Positions 1 to 8,143 of a stretch of 64,000 nt of DNA are shown in pieces (position 1 is the first letter of the stretch; every line of letters begins with the position of its first letter). Where the stretch lies: contig NZ_JAVDUW010000003.1 in NCBI RefSeq assembly GCF_031456495.1, positions 434,001-498,000 on the forward strand, in the 5' to 3' direction. The translations under genes and the position numbers were made by a program. The stretch is from Pedococcus sp031456495 (lineage in GTDB: Bacteria > Actinomycetota > Actinomycetes > Actinomycetales > Dermatophilaceae). The notes under the pieces are model-generated. The model saw nothing but the letters and a program-made list of their open reading frames with translations, did not search any database and was not told the origin of the DNA.

Positions 1-105
1 AGGTCAGGCCCCGTTGTCGTGCCCGGCCCCGGTGGCCGTTCACGAAATTCTCCGGACCGGGTCCGAGCCATCTGGCCGGGCGCCTGGCGCGCGGATCAGG
101 TCGGC

Positions 106-837
106 TCAGGTGACAGACAGAGCCAGGTCGGGAGTCGAGGCCTCCTCACGCTGACCGTGCGGCCCGGTGGGGTGGGCGCCCTTGGCGAGCAGCCACAGGC
201 CCAGGACGAGCTCGAACGGCACGTAGGGCGCGTACAGGACCCGGCTCGGTTCAAGGTCCCGGTTCCAGAGGAGTGCCACGGTGGCGACGAGGACGAGGGG
301 CACCGCGAGAAGCCCCCACAGGCCCAGCACGCGCGGGACGATCCTCGACCGGTACAGCAGGCCGTACCACAGCATCGCCCCGACGCAGAAGAACAGCATG
401 TCGATGTCGCCCGCGTGCTGACTGAGGCTGAGAGCGAGCGAGCCGGACGACTGCCCGGGCGACGCGATCGCCACGTCCGTAGCACCCGCCTCCTGGCTCA
501 AGCTCAGCAGGACCGCCAGCCCCACGGTCTTGACCGTGAGGAAGACCGCCTCGCAGGTCCACAGGACGAGGGCGACCAGGGACAGGGCGCGGTCCAGCTG
601 CCTGAGGACGAGGTAGAGCAAGGCGCTCATCACCAGGATGCCGATGCTGGTGAGCAGCTCGAGCACCACCGTCGTGCGCATCCGGTTCGGGTTGCTCGCC
701 AGCCTGCTCAGGACGTCGGAGGCACGGCCGTCGAGCAGCGGCGCCGAGAGCAGACCGGCTGCCAGGCTGGTGGCGAACTGGAACACGAAGGCTGCTCCGA
801 GGTATCGGGGCGTGCGATCTGTGGCCACGACCGACAT
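106..837 (-). CDS. DUF4386-type integral membrane protein
   Basis: The 243-residue product is a multipass membrane protein of unknown function. Hydrophobic segments lie near residues 10-35, 58-82, 88-115, 145-165, 170-190 and 200-218. The pattern and motifs resemble the DUF4386 family. The ATG is preceded by GGAGGT, which overlaps the stop region of the upstream gene at 842-1351, so the two genes are probably translated from one mRNA. The family assignment is by recognition only, and no catalytic residue is evident. Positions 1-105 downstream hold no gene I can support. Confidence 0.7.
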   Translation of the reverse strand: MSVVATDRTPRYLGAAFVFQFATSLAAGLLSAPLLDGRASDVLSRLASNPNRMRTTVVLELLTSIGILVMSALLYLVLRQLDRALSLVALVLWTCEAVFLTVKTVGLAVLLSLSQEAGATDVAIASPGQSSGSLALSLSQHAGDIDMLFFCVGAMLWYGLLYRSRIVPRVLGLWGLLAVPLVLVATVALLWNRDLEPSRVLYAPYVPFELVLGLWLLAKGAHPTGPHGQREEASTPDLALSVT

Positions 838-841
838 CTCG

Positions 842-1351
842 TCACCTCCCCGTTGTCGTTTCGTGCTCGGCCACCTCGAGGTCGAGCTGGTTCTGTCCTG
901 TGTGTCGCCACTGCCCCCCGCGGGGCGTCGGGAGGCTGTCGGTCACCGTCGGCCAGGTCCAGGCCTGGTATGCGATCGCGACCAGGAGCGTGACCTCGAT
1001 GACGCTGCCCACGACGAAGTAGGTCCACTCGCCCACCGCGCTCGCGGCGATGGTGACGGCGTAGATCGCTGCCACGGCGATGTTCGCGGCGCGGGTCACC
1101 CTCGCCGGCATGACCAGGCTCAGGAGCAGCATCAGGCTCGGCACGGCGACGTAAAGGATCACGCCCAGGAGGTAGCCCTGTCCGATCGTGAAGGCGGCCA
1201 CCTTGCCCGCCTCGAGGTCGGCGCGCACGTCCTTGCGGTACAGGCTGAAGAGGTCCACGCACACGAAGAGGAAGAGCATGGACGTCCACGATGCTGCGAT
1301 CGTGAGCCGTGGGTCGACCCGGTGGTCGAGGTAGTGGGTCGTCGTCGGCAT
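842..1351 (-). CDS. DUF6326-like four-helix membrane protein
   Basis: The 169-residue membrane protein has about four hydrophobic helices after a short polar N-terminus (residues about 20-38, 55-78, 85-105 and 112-132). It resembles small DUF6326-type proteins, whose function is unknown. I placed the start at an ATG with a perfect GGAGGT at 1356-1361 and a 4-nt gap. A longer open frame continues upstream but has no comparable ribosome site. It is the first gene of a two-gene unit with the DUF4386 protein. The interval 1352-1628 upstream holds no gene I can support and presumably carries the promoter. Confidence 0.65.
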   Translation of the reverse strand: MPTTTHYLDHRVDPRLTIAASWTSMLFLFVCVDLFSLYRKDVRADLEAGKVAAFTIGQGYLLGVILYVAVPSLMLLLSLVMPARVTRAANIAVAAIYAVTIAASAVGEWTYFVVGSVIEVTLLVAIAYQAWTWPTVTDSLPTPRGGQWRHTGQNQLDLEVAEHETTTGR

Positions 1352-1628
1352 GGTGACCTCCAGCTGCGGTGTGCCGGGCGACGCGGCGCGTCTGCGTGCG
1401 GCCTCATCCGCTTCCACCCCGAGCCTTTCGGCGGGTCGGTGGTGCCGACAGGGGAGAAGGTCCTCGGGCCCTGCCCGCCCCGGCGGGATCGGCGACAGCA
1501 CCTGCAGGCCATGGCCGCGATCGATGCTCGGGCTCGCTGCGCTGCAGTGACGAGTCGCCGACCAGGCGGGCAGCGCGTCCGCGAACCCGATGTGGCCACG
1601 GTGACGAGCGCACCCGGCATACCGGGCC

Positions 1629-2147
1629 TCAGCCCTCGTAGTGGGCGAGCCAACTTGTGAGGATGCGCTCCAGGTCGTCCCGATCGGTGGGGGAGAGCGC
1701 CTCCAGGATGCGCTGCTCGTTGGCGAGGTGTGCCGCGATGGCGTCGTCCACGAGCGCGCGGCCCTGCTGGGTGAGGGCGACGACGCGACCACGGCGGTCG
1801 CCGGTGGCGGCGCGACGGGTCACGAGGCCGGCGGCCTCGAGGCGGTCCAGACGCTTGGTCATCCCGCCTGTGGTCACCATCGTGTGCCGGGCGAGCTCGC
1901 CGGGAGCCAGCTCGAACGGGTCACCCGAGCGGCGCAGCGACGCCAGCACGTCGAAGTCGCCCTCGCCCAGCCCGAACCGCCGGTAGACGGGGAGGAGCTC
2001 GTCGGTGAGGTGCGCGGCGAGCCGGTGCAGGCGCCCGATGACGCCGACGGGCGAGGTGTCGAGGTCCGGGCGCTCGCGCCGCCACTGGTCCTGGATCTGC
2101 GCGACCCGGTCGGTCGCGGACCCGTCCGGGGACTGCTGCTGGGCCAT
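1629..2147 (-). CDS. MarR family transcriptional regulator
   Basis: The 172-residue protein has the winged-helix layout of MarR repressors: an N-terminal helix carrying the sequence RLHRLAAHL, a recognition region around RHTMVTTGGMTKRLDRLEAAGLV (described here in two parts: RHTMVTTGG then MTKRLDRLE), and a basic wing with GDRRGR. These proteins bind DNA as dimers and usually repress a divergent transporter until a small ligand releases them. It is divergent from the EamA transporter at 2187, with a perfect inverted repeat between the starts. The ATG at 2147 begins MAQQQSPDG; longer frames upstream run through the operator and are unlikely. Confidence 0.85.
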   Translation of the reverse strand: MAQQQSPDGSATDRVAQIQDQWRRERPDLDTSPVGVIGRLHRLAAHLTDELLPVYRRFGLGEGDFDVLASLRRSGDPFELAPGELARHTMVTTGGMTKRLDRLEAAGLVTRRAATGDRRGRVVALTQQGRALVDDAIAAHLANEQRILEALSPTDRDDLERILTSWLAHYEG

Positions 2148-2157
2148 TCGCGGAATA

Positions 2158-2175
2158 TACCTTCCTCGGAAGGCA
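2158..2175. promoter_or_regulatory. Probable MarR operator between marR and eamA
   Basis: CCTTCC (2160-2165), a 2-nt spacer TC, and GGAAGG (2168-2173) form a perfect inverted repeat, extended by an outer T/A pair at 2158 and 2175. It lies 10 nt from the marR start and 12 nt from the eamA start, where one dimer could block both promoters. An AT-rich tract (AATATA, 2154-2159) adjoins it and may be a -10 element. The symmetry is seen; binding by this MarR is inferred. Confidence 0.6.
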
Positions 2176-2186
2176 TTGAGGGTCTC

Positions 2187-3098
2187 GTGGAGTCGAACCT
2201 GCGCGTGGTCCTCACGACCGCCCTCGCCCCGATCGCCTGGGGCGCCAACTACTACGTCATCCGGCACACCCTGCCCGCCGACAGCCCGCTCTGGGGCTCG
2301 TCGCTGCGGGCGCTCCCGGCGGCGCTCGTGCTGCTGCTGGTCGCACGCAGACTGCCTCGCGGTGCGTGGTGGTGGCGCTCGGCGGTCCTGGGCACCCTCA
2401 CCGTCGGCGGCTTCTTCCTGCTCGTCTACCTCGCCGCGCAGATGCTGCCGAGCAGCGTGGCCGCCTCGATCATGGCGGCCTCGCCCCTCGTCCTCGCCGG
2501 CTTCGCCTGGCTGCTCGCCTCCGAGCGGCCGACCGCCCGCGTGCTGGCCGGAGCCGTCGTGGGGATCCTCGGCGTGCTCCTGGTCGTGGCGGCCGGGTCG
2601 GGCGCCGTCTCCGGCTGGGGCGTCGCGGCCTCGGCCTCGGCGATGGCGATGTCCTCGTTGGGGTTCGTGCTGGCCAAGCGCTGGTCCGACGACACCCCTG
2701 TCGTGGCGACGACCGCGTGGCAGATGCTTTTCGGTGGCGTCCTCCTGACCGTCGTCGCGGCCGTGGCCGAGGGTGCGCCTCCCACGCTCGACGCGAAGGG
2801 TGTCGCCGGGGCCGCGTTCGTCAGCCTCATCGGTACCGCGCTCGCGTTCGTCGTCTGGTACGACGGCCTGCGCCGCCTGTCAGCCGGCACCGTGGGTGTC
2901 ATCGGCCTGCTCAACCCGGTCACGGGAGTGCTGCTCGGCGCGCTGGTGGCGGGCGAGCACCTGACGCCGTGGCAGCTGCTCGGCATCGCGCTGGTGCTCG
3001 GCGGGATCGTCGTCGGCCAGCAGCGCTCCGGCGCGAAGGCCCGGCGCGCGGCGGCCGAGCGCGAACGGGCCCGCGAGCCGGAGCGCGTCGCCGCCTGA
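2187..3098 (+). CDS. EamA/DMT family transporter
   Basis: The 303-residue protein has about ten transmembrane helices in two homologous halves, the usual build of EamA drug/metabolite transporters. Segments such as APIAWGANYYVIR near the N-terminus and FVVWYDGLRRLSAGTVG in the second half are typical. The substrate is unknown. The GTG start opens the sequence VESNLRVVL, just after the probable MarR operator; a longer frame upstream overlaps marR and is rejected. The C-terminal tail is charged (KARRAAAERERAR). Regulation by the adjacent MarR protein is likely. Confidence 0.85.
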   Translation: MESNLRVVLTTALAPIAWGANYYVIRHTLPADSPLWGSSLRALPAALVLLLVARRLPRGAWWWRSAVLGTLTVGGFFLLVYLAAQMLPSSVAASIMAASPLVLAGFAWLLASERPTARVLAGAVVGILGVLLVVAAGSGAVSGWGVAASASAMAMSSLGFVLAKRWSDDTPVVATTAWQMLFGGVLLTVVAAVAEGAPPTLDAKGVAGAAFVSLIGTALAFVVWYDGLRRLSAGTVGVIGLLNPVTGVLLGALVAGEHLTPWQLLGIALVLGGIVVGQQRSGAKARRAAAERERAREPERVAA

Positions 3099-3120
3099 CC
3101 GCACGTCCAGGCAACCGCGG

Positions 3121-3293
3121 GGGCTCAGTCCGGGCCGCTGAGGCTCGGTCCGGGCCGCTGAGGCTCGGTCCGGGCCGGTGGGGCTCGGGTCAGGTGCTCG
3201 GGGCTCGGGTCAGGTGCTCGGGGCTCGGGTCAGGTGCTCGGGGCCGGGGTCAGGCGGTGCCGGGGTCAGGCGGTGCCGGGGTCAGGCGGTGCC
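3121..3293. repeat. Tandem repeats: six 20-bp units then three 16-bp units
   Basis: Positions 3121-3180 hold three variant 20-bp units (GGCTCGGTCCGGGCCGCTG type). Positions 3181-3240 hold three identical units GGGCTCGGGTCAGGTGCTCG. Positions 3246-3293 hold three identical 16-bp units GGGGTCAGGCGGTGCC. The last unit contains the stop codon of the methyltransferase gene on the minus strand. The array lies between two convergent genes and may have grown by replication slippage. Confidence 0.9.
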
Positions 3294-4046
3294 GACGGCG
3301 CACCAGGCCTCGGCGCGGACCTCGAAGGGTGCCTCGGGCAGGCGTCGCTGCGCCAGCGCCCGCAGCGCGTCCCGGCGCTCGTCGTCGAGCGCGGTGACGT
3401 ATGCCCCGGCCGGGCCCACCCCGAACGTGTACGGCTCCCACCAGTCCTCGAAGGAGTCGTAGCGCGTCGTGACGGCGAGCGAGGACTCCCGGACCTCGGC
3501 GAGCCCGGCCCCGCGCAGGAGCTCACCCAGCTGCCCGCGCTCCGTCCCCGCGAGCAGCCCCTCGCCCTCCTCGCCGGGATCGAACTCGCGGACGACGTCC
3601 CAGAAGGCCGAGACCGGTCCCTGGCGCCCGGCGTGGTCCCACACGCACGCCGCGACGACACCGCCAGGACGGGTGACCCGTGCCATCTCACGCAGTCCGG
3701 CCACCGGGTCGCACATGAAGTGCACGACCAGCTGCGCCAGGGCGGCGTCGAACCCGTCGTCGGGGAAGGGCAGATCCTCCGCGGCGGCGGCGACCACGTC
3801 GACCCCGGGCAACCGCGACCGCGCCGCCTCCACGAACGAGCGGGAGGGGTCGCAGGCGTGCACCCGGTCCGGCCCGAGCCGCTCGACGAGGGCCGACGTC
3901 AAGGCGCCGGGGCCGCAGCCGACGTCCAGCACCGACTGGTCGCCGCCCGGTGCCACCCCGGCAGCGTCGGCGAACACCGCCGCGAGCGGCTCGGAGAAGC
4001 GTCCCATGAACTGTCCGTACGCCTGCGCGGTCACCTCGAAGCCCAC
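3282..4046 (-). CDS. Class I SAM-dependent methyltransferase
   Basis: The 254-residue protein has methyltransferase motif I, VLDVGCGPGALTSAL, at about residues 39-53, an acidic loop (HACDPSRSF) and a motif-IV region (ALAQLVVHFMCDPVAGLREM). It most resembles UbiE/Methyltransf_11-type small-molecule methyltransferases; the substrate is not predictable. The GTG start (VGFEVTAQAYG) is preferred because the longer upstream frame encodes arginine-rich, unconserved sequence. The stop codon lies in the last copy of a 16-bp tandem repeat, so the exact C-terminus may vary between strains. Confidence 0.8.
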   Translation of the reverse strand: MGFEVTAQAYGQFMGRFSEPLAAVFADAAGVAPGGDQSVLDVGCGPGALTSALVERLGPDRVHACDPSRSFVEAARSRLPGVDVVAAAAEDLPFPDDGFDAALAQLVVHFMCDPVAGLREMARVTRPGGVVAACVWDHAGRQGPVSAFWDVVREFDPGEEGEGLLAGTERGQLGELLRGAGLAEVRESSLAVTTRYDSFEDWWEPYTFGVGPAGAYVTALDDERRDALRALAQRRLPEAPFEVRAEAWCAVGTA

Positions 4047-4273
4047 GGACCCGAGCGTCCGCCGCCTCCGCCTCCGCGTCAATGGCCACGGACGAGCGAG
4101 CGCGGGAACCGCAGTCCCCGCCCAGCACGCACCCAACGGCAAACGCGCGTAGACACGTGAATTGTCCACCCAAGAGCAGTCGTCCGGCGTGGAGTTCCGC
4201 AAATGGCCTCCATGAGGTCTGCCGCGGCGCTAGAGTGCGCCCGTCGGTCACGGCTTCGGCAGGAGAACCCCCC

Positions 4274-4885
4274 ATGCGTCCCACGGTCATCGGCGTCAAG
4301 CTCGGCGCTGCCCTCGTCATCGCCCTCGGTGTCGCCGGAGGAGGGACGGTCGCCTACGCGCTGACGTCCTCGCCGGTCGACAGCACGTCGGCCACCCCGG
4401 CAGCGTCGGCGACGACCGACCCCACCGAGACGGCGACCGCGGACCCGACGGAGACGGAGACGGCCGACCCGACGGAGACCGAGACGGAGACGGCCGACCC
4501 GACGGAGACCGAGACGACCGACCCCACCGAGACGGAGACGGCCGACCCCACGGCCACGGGCACCCAGGGCCCCGACGCCACCGGTCCTGCCGCGCGCGGC
4601 CTGTGCACCGCCTGGACGCACCACCAGGGTCGCGCCACCGGCAAGTCCGCCGACTCGACCGCGTTCCGCGCCCTCGCGGCGGCCGCGGGTGGCCAGGACC
4701 AGGTTGGCGCGTACTGCGCGACCGTGCTGGGCACGGCGACCCAGCCCCAGCCGTCGGCGACCGAGGACCAGCCCAGCACGCCGAGCGCCACGTCCTCCAC
4801 GACGACCCACGGCAAGTCCGGTGGCTCGGGCCACTCCACCGGCAAGGGCGGCAAGCACGGCAAGGGCCACGGCAAGGGGCACTGA
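4274..4885 (+). CDS. Membrane-anchored or secreted protein with acidic Thr/Glu repeats and a Gly/His/Lys tail
   Basis: The 203-residue product has one hydrophobic N-terminal segment (VKLGAALVIALGVAGGGTVAYAL, given as residues about 8-30). It continues with low-complexity repeats of the DPTETETA type (about residues 45-95), a short conserved-looking region with two cysteines (LCTAWTHHQG and VGAYCATVLG), and a basic Gly/His/Lys tail. An AGGAG lies 9 nt upstream of the ATG, and a TAGAGT -10-like box lies at 4231-4236. The repeat looks like a cell-wall-spanning spacer. The function is unknown; it is probably a surface protein, and the two cysteines may form a disulfide. Confidence 0.65.
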   Translation: MRPTVIGVKLGAALVIALGVAGGGTVAYALTSSPVDSTSATPAASATTDPTETATADPTETETADPTETETETADPTETETTDPTETETADPTATGTQGPDATGPAARGLCTAWTHHQGRATGKSADSTAFRALAAAAGGQDQVGAYCATVLGTATQPQPSATEDQPSTPSATSSTTTHGKSGGSGHSTGKGGKHGKGHGKGH

Positions 4886-4930
4886 CCCCTCGCCCGCGCG
4901 GGGCGAGCCCGGGCAGGCCCCGGCATACGC

Positions 4931-4972
4931 CGAACCGGTCGGCGCCACCCACGGGTGGCGCCGGCCGGTTCG
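4931..4972. terminator. Strong bidirectional hairpin terminator
   Basis: The inverted repeat has about 20 pairs with one G-T wobble: CGAACCGGTCGGCGCCACCC pairs with GGGTGGCGCCGGCCGGTTCG across a 2-nt centre. It lies between the convergent genes ending at 4885 and 5001. No T-run follows, as is common in high-GC actinobacteria. Confidence 0.8.
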
Positions 4973-5000
4973 TGTTCCTGGGCGCCGGGGCGAGCAGTCG

Positions 5001-6143
5001 CTACAGCGCCGCGGCGATCCGTGAGACGGCCTCGCGCAGGATGTCCGGCGAGGTCCCGAAGTTCAGCCGGGCGTGCCCCGTCCCGCCCGTCCCGAACCCG
5101 GGACCGGGGTGCAGCGCCACCTTGGCGCGCTCGCGCAGGACGGCGCTCGGGTCGTCGCCGAGCCCGACGGCGGTGAAGTCCAGCCAGGCCAGGAACGTCC
5201 CCTCGGGTACCCGGTAGCCGACGCCCGGCAGCTGCTCGGACACGAGGTCGGCGAGCAGCCGCCGGTTCTCGTCCAGGCCGGCGAGCAGGGCGTCGAGCCA
5301 GGCGCCGCCATGCAGGTATGCGGCGCGGTGGGCAATGACGCCGACGTGGCTCGCGCCGTGCGACACCTCCTCCGGGATGCGGGCCAGCTCCGCGGCGGCC
5401 TCGGGCCCGGGCACGGCGAGCGCGGCCTTGAGCCCGGCCAGGTTGAACGCCTTGGACGCCGACATCAGCGCGACCGCCCGCGCGCCGGCAGGCAGCGACG
5501 CCACCGGGGTGAAGGTCGCGCCCTGCGGCACGAGGGGGGCATGGATCTCGTCGGCGACCACCCGCACGCCGTGCTGCTCGGCGAGCTCGATCGCGGCGGT
5601 CAGCTCCTCGGGGCTGTGCACCGTGCCGGTGGGGTTCTGCGGGTTGCACAGGAGGTATGCCGCGTGGCCGCCGTCGCGGGTGGCGTCGGCGAGGGCTCGC
5701 TCGAGGGACTCGAGGTCGATGCGGCCGGTCCCGCCCAGCGGCGCCTCGACCACCCGCCGCCCGAGGTGCTCGACGAACTGGAAGAACGGCGGGTACACGG
5801 GGGAGTTCACGACCACGGCGTCGCCCTCGCCGGTGAGGAGCTTGAGCACCTCCACCACGCCGAGCATGACGTCCGGGACGATCTGCATGTAAGCGGGGTC
5901 CGGGTGCCAGCCCCACCGCTCGCCCGCGAAGCTCGCGAGGGCCTCGGCGTAGTCCTCCGGCCACGGGTACCCGGTGTCACCGGCCTCGAGCGCGTCGTGC
6001 ACCGCACGGCGCACGGGCTCGGCCGGGACCACGTCCATCTCGGCCACCCACAGCGGCAGCACGTCCGGCCCGTACAGCCGCCACTTGACGCTCCGGCGCC
6101 GCCGCAGCAGCTCCAGGCCCGGTCCCAGCAGCGGGTTGTCCAT
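5001..6143 (-). CDS. MalY/PatB-type PLP-dependent aminotransferase or C-S beta-lyase
   Basis: The 380-residue protein is a class I/II aminotransferase-fold enzyme. Visible landmarks are WVAEMDV near residue 32, a CNPQNPTG substrate loop (166-173), VADEIHAPL (196-204) and the PLP lysine K231 in SASKAFNLAG. MalY/PatB relatives cleave cystathionine or other cysteine conjugates to pyruvate, ammonia and a thiol, and some act as aminotransferases. The ATG start gives the family's usual length. It stands alone between a terminator and a divergent lipid-synthesis gene, so its exact substrate is unknown. Confidence 0.85.
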   Translation of the reverse strand: MDNPLLGPGLELLRRRRSVKWRLYGPDVLPLWVAEMDVVPAEPVRRAVHDALEAGDTGYPWPEDYAEALASFAGERWGWHPDPAYMQIVPDVMLGVVEVLKLLTGEGDAVVVNSPVYPPFFQFVEHLGRRVVEAPLGGTGRIDLESLERALADATRDGGHAAYLLCNPQNPTGTVHSPEELTAAIELAEQHGVRVVADEIHAPLVPQGATFTPVASLPAGARAVALMSASKAFNLAGLKAALAVPGPEAAAELARIPEEVSHGASHVGVIAHRAAYLHGGAWLDALLAGLDENRRLLADLVSEQLPGVGYRVPEGTFLAWLDFTAVGLGDDPSAVLRERAKVALHPGPGFGTGGTGHARLNFGTSPDILREAVSRIAAAL

Positions 6144-6185
6144 GCCTGCGAACTCTACGCAGCACCAGCCGGTTAGGCTTCGGAC

Positions 6186-6815
6186 GTGGTCGGACGAACG
6201 GAGCGGGGGAGCGCTGTCGAGGCGCCGTCGCGACCCGTCCCCGCGTCCGGGCAGGTCCTCAACGTGCCGAACGCCCTGTCGGCGCTGCGGCTGGTGGGCG
6301 TGCCGGTCTTCCTCTGGGCGATCCTCACCGGCCACGACGCGGTCGCCCTGCTCACGCTGATGGTGTCCGGGGTCAGCGACTACCTCGACGGCAAGATCGC
6401 GCGCCGGTTCGGGCTGGTCTCCCGGCTGGGGGAGCTGCTCGACCCGCTCGCCGACCGCCTCTACATCGCGACGACGCTCTTCGGGCTCGCCTGGCGCGAG
6501 ATCATCCCGTGGTGGCTGGTCGGCGCGCTGGTCGGCCGCGAGGTGCTGCTCGCCGCGGTCCTGTGGTGGATCCGCCGCTACGGCCAGGTCGGCCTGCCGG
6601 TGCACTTCGTCGGCAAGGCTGCGACCTTCAACCTCCTCTACGCCTTCCCGCTGCTGCTGCTCGGCCAGGGCACGAGCGCGTTCGCCCAGTGGGCCGAGCC
6701 GATCGGCTGGGCGTTCGCCTGGTGGGGCACGGTCCTGTACTGGGTCGCCGGCGTCATGTACATCGTCCAGGCACGGCAGGTGGTGGCCTCCCACCGCCCC
6801 GTGCCGGTCCGGTAG
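6186..6815 (+). CDS. CDP-alcohol phosphatidyltransferase family protein
   Basis: The 209-residue membrane enzyme carries the complete CDP-alcohol phosphotransferase motif: D65, D68-G69, A72-R73, G82, D86 and D90 (SDYLDGKIARRFG, then LGELLDPLADR). These aspartates bind divalent metal and the CDP-diacylglycerol. The product could be phosphatidylglycerol phosphate or a related phospholipid. The GTG start lies 6 nt after TAGGCT (6174-6179), suggesting a leaderless mRNA. The following DUF881 gene starts 9 nt downstream, so the genes probably share a transcript. Confidence 0.85.
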   Translation: MVGRTERGSAVEAPSRPVPASGQVLNVPNALSALRLVGVPVFLWAILTGHDAVALLTLMVSGVSDYLDGKIARRFGLVSRLGELLDPLADRLYIATTLFGLAWREIIPWWLVGALVGREVLLAAVLWWIRRYGQVGLPVHFVGKAATFNLLYAFPLLLLGQGTSAFAQWAEPIGWAFAWWGTVLYWVAGVMYIVQARQVVASHRPVPVR

Positions 6816-6824
6816 GGCGGCGGC

Positions 6825-7814
6825 GTGGTCCCCACCTCGCACCGTTCGGAGGCGCCACCGCCGACCCCCACGGGGCGGCGCGTGGACGAGTCCATGACGC
6901 TGCTCACCTCGATGATGGAGCGCCCGCTCGACCCCGGGTATGCCGCGGCCGCCGAGCGGCGCGTGGCCGCCGGGCTGCCGCCCAGCACGGGCTTCCGCAC
7001 CCCGGTGGTCGTCGTCGCGTCCGCGGTCGTCGGCTTGCTGCTCACCTTCGGGGCGCTCGCCCTGCGGGCCCCGTCCACCGCGGCGGCGAAGGCGAAGTCC
7101 GACCTCGTGTCCCAGATCGAGACGCGCCGGGCGGCGTCCGACCGCCAGGAGGCCACCCTGCGCTCCATGCAGGCCGACATCGACCGGCTGCAGAAGGAGG
7201 CGCTGGGCGGCCAGCAGGCCGCCCTGCAGTCGCGGCTCGACACGCTGAGCCTGGTGTCCGGCTCGGAGGCCGTCACGGGCAAGGGCGTCGTCCTCACCCT
7301 CGACAACGCGCCCGGGAGCGACACCAACAGCGCCGACGGCAACCCCCGGACCAGCACGGGCACCGACGAGGGGAAGGTCTTCTCCAAGGACCTGCAGATC
7401 GTCGTGAACGGCCTGTGGCAGGCGGGGGCCGAGGCCATCGCGGTCAACGGGCAGCGGCTCACGTCCCGGTCGGCGATCCGGTTCGCGGGCGAGGCGATCC
7501 TCGTCAACTACCGCCCGCTGACCCGCCCCTACCGCATCAGCGCGATCGGGGACCCCACCGGGCTGCAGACCGGCTTCGCCGAGAACGACGGCGGGTCGTA
7601 CGCGCGCGCCCTGCACGACAACTACGGCATCCGTGTTTCCATGGACACCGCCGACTCGCTGACCCTGCCGGCGGCGGCGTCGCTCACGGTCAGCGCCGCG
7701 ACCGTCCCGCGGCCGAGCGCAAGCGCCACGGCCACGCCCACCCGCTCGCGCACCACCTCCCCGACACCGGCCACGTCCACCGCGACCCCGTCACCCTCGG
7801 AGACCTCACCGTGA
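6825..7814 (+). CDS. DUF881 family membrane-anchored protein (first copy)
   Basis: The 329-residue protein has a cytoplasmic N-terminus, one membrane helix at about residues 61-83, a short coiled coil (about 90-130) and an extracytoplasmic DUF881 domain (about 135-290) with QIVVNGLWQAGAEAIAVNGQR. It ends in a Ser/Thr/Pro-rich tail. The function is unknown; in actinobacteria DUF881 proteins flank the small basic protein gene and are often placed near cell-division genes. The stop codon overlaps the GTG of that gene. The start could also be the ATG of MTLLTSMMERP. Confidence 0.8.
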   Translation: MVPTSHRSEAPPPTPTGRRVDESMTLLTSMMERPLDPGYAAAAERRVAAGLPPSTGFRTPVVVVASAVVGLLLTFGALALRAPSTAAAKAKSDLVSQIETRRAASDRQEATLRSMQADIDRLQKEALGGQQAALQSRLDTLSLVSGSEAVTGKGVVLTLDNAPGSDTNSADGNPRTSTGTDEGKVFSKDLQIVVNGLWQAGAEAIAVNGQRLTSRSAIRFAGEAILVNYRPLTRPYRISAIGDPTGLQTGFAENDGGSYARALHDNYGIRVSMDTADSLTLPAAASLTVSAATVPRPSASATATPTRSRTTSPTPATSTATPSPSETSP

Positions 7815-8143
7815 TCCCCCTGCTCGGCCTCATCGGCGGCGTCGTCATCGGCCTCGTCTGGGGCCCCGACGTGCCCGTGGCGCTCCAGCCGTACCTGCCC
7901 ATCGCCGTCATCGCCGCCCTCGACGCGGTGTTCGGTGCGGTGCGGGCGGTCCTCGACGGGATCTTCAACGACAAGGTCTTCGTCGTCTCGTTCCTGGCCA
8001 ACGTCGTGGTCGCGGCCTTCATCGTCTTCCTCGGTGACCAGCTCGGCGTCGGCTCGCAGCTGTCGACCGGCGTCGTCGTCGTCCTCGGCGTCCGGATCTT
8101 CTCCAACGTCGCCTCGATCCGGCGGCACCTGTTCAAGGCGTGA
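7811..8143 (+). CDS. sbp: Small basic protein (DUF1290)
   Basis: The 110-residue membrane protein is recognisable as the DUF1290 small basic protein by IPLLGLIGGVVIGL near the start, LPIAVIAALDAVFGAVRA in the middle and LGVRIFSNVASIRRHLF at the end. It has about three to four helices. The function is unclear, although homologues sit beside division genes in Gram-positive bacteria. The GTG overlaps the upstream stop (GTGA), and its own stop overlaps the next GTG, so the three genes are translationally coupled. Confidence 0.85.
   Translation: MIPLLGLIGGVVIGLVWGPDVPVALQPYLPIAVIAALDAVFGAVRAVLDGIFNDKVFVVSFLANVVVAAFIVFLGDQLGVGSQLSTGVVVVLGVRIFSNVASIRRHLFKA

Noticed and set aside
4400..4560. Acidic repeats considered as calcium-binding RTX or CRISPR-like repeats
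   Set aside because: They encode in-frame DPTETE units without GGXGXD motifs, and there are no spacers.
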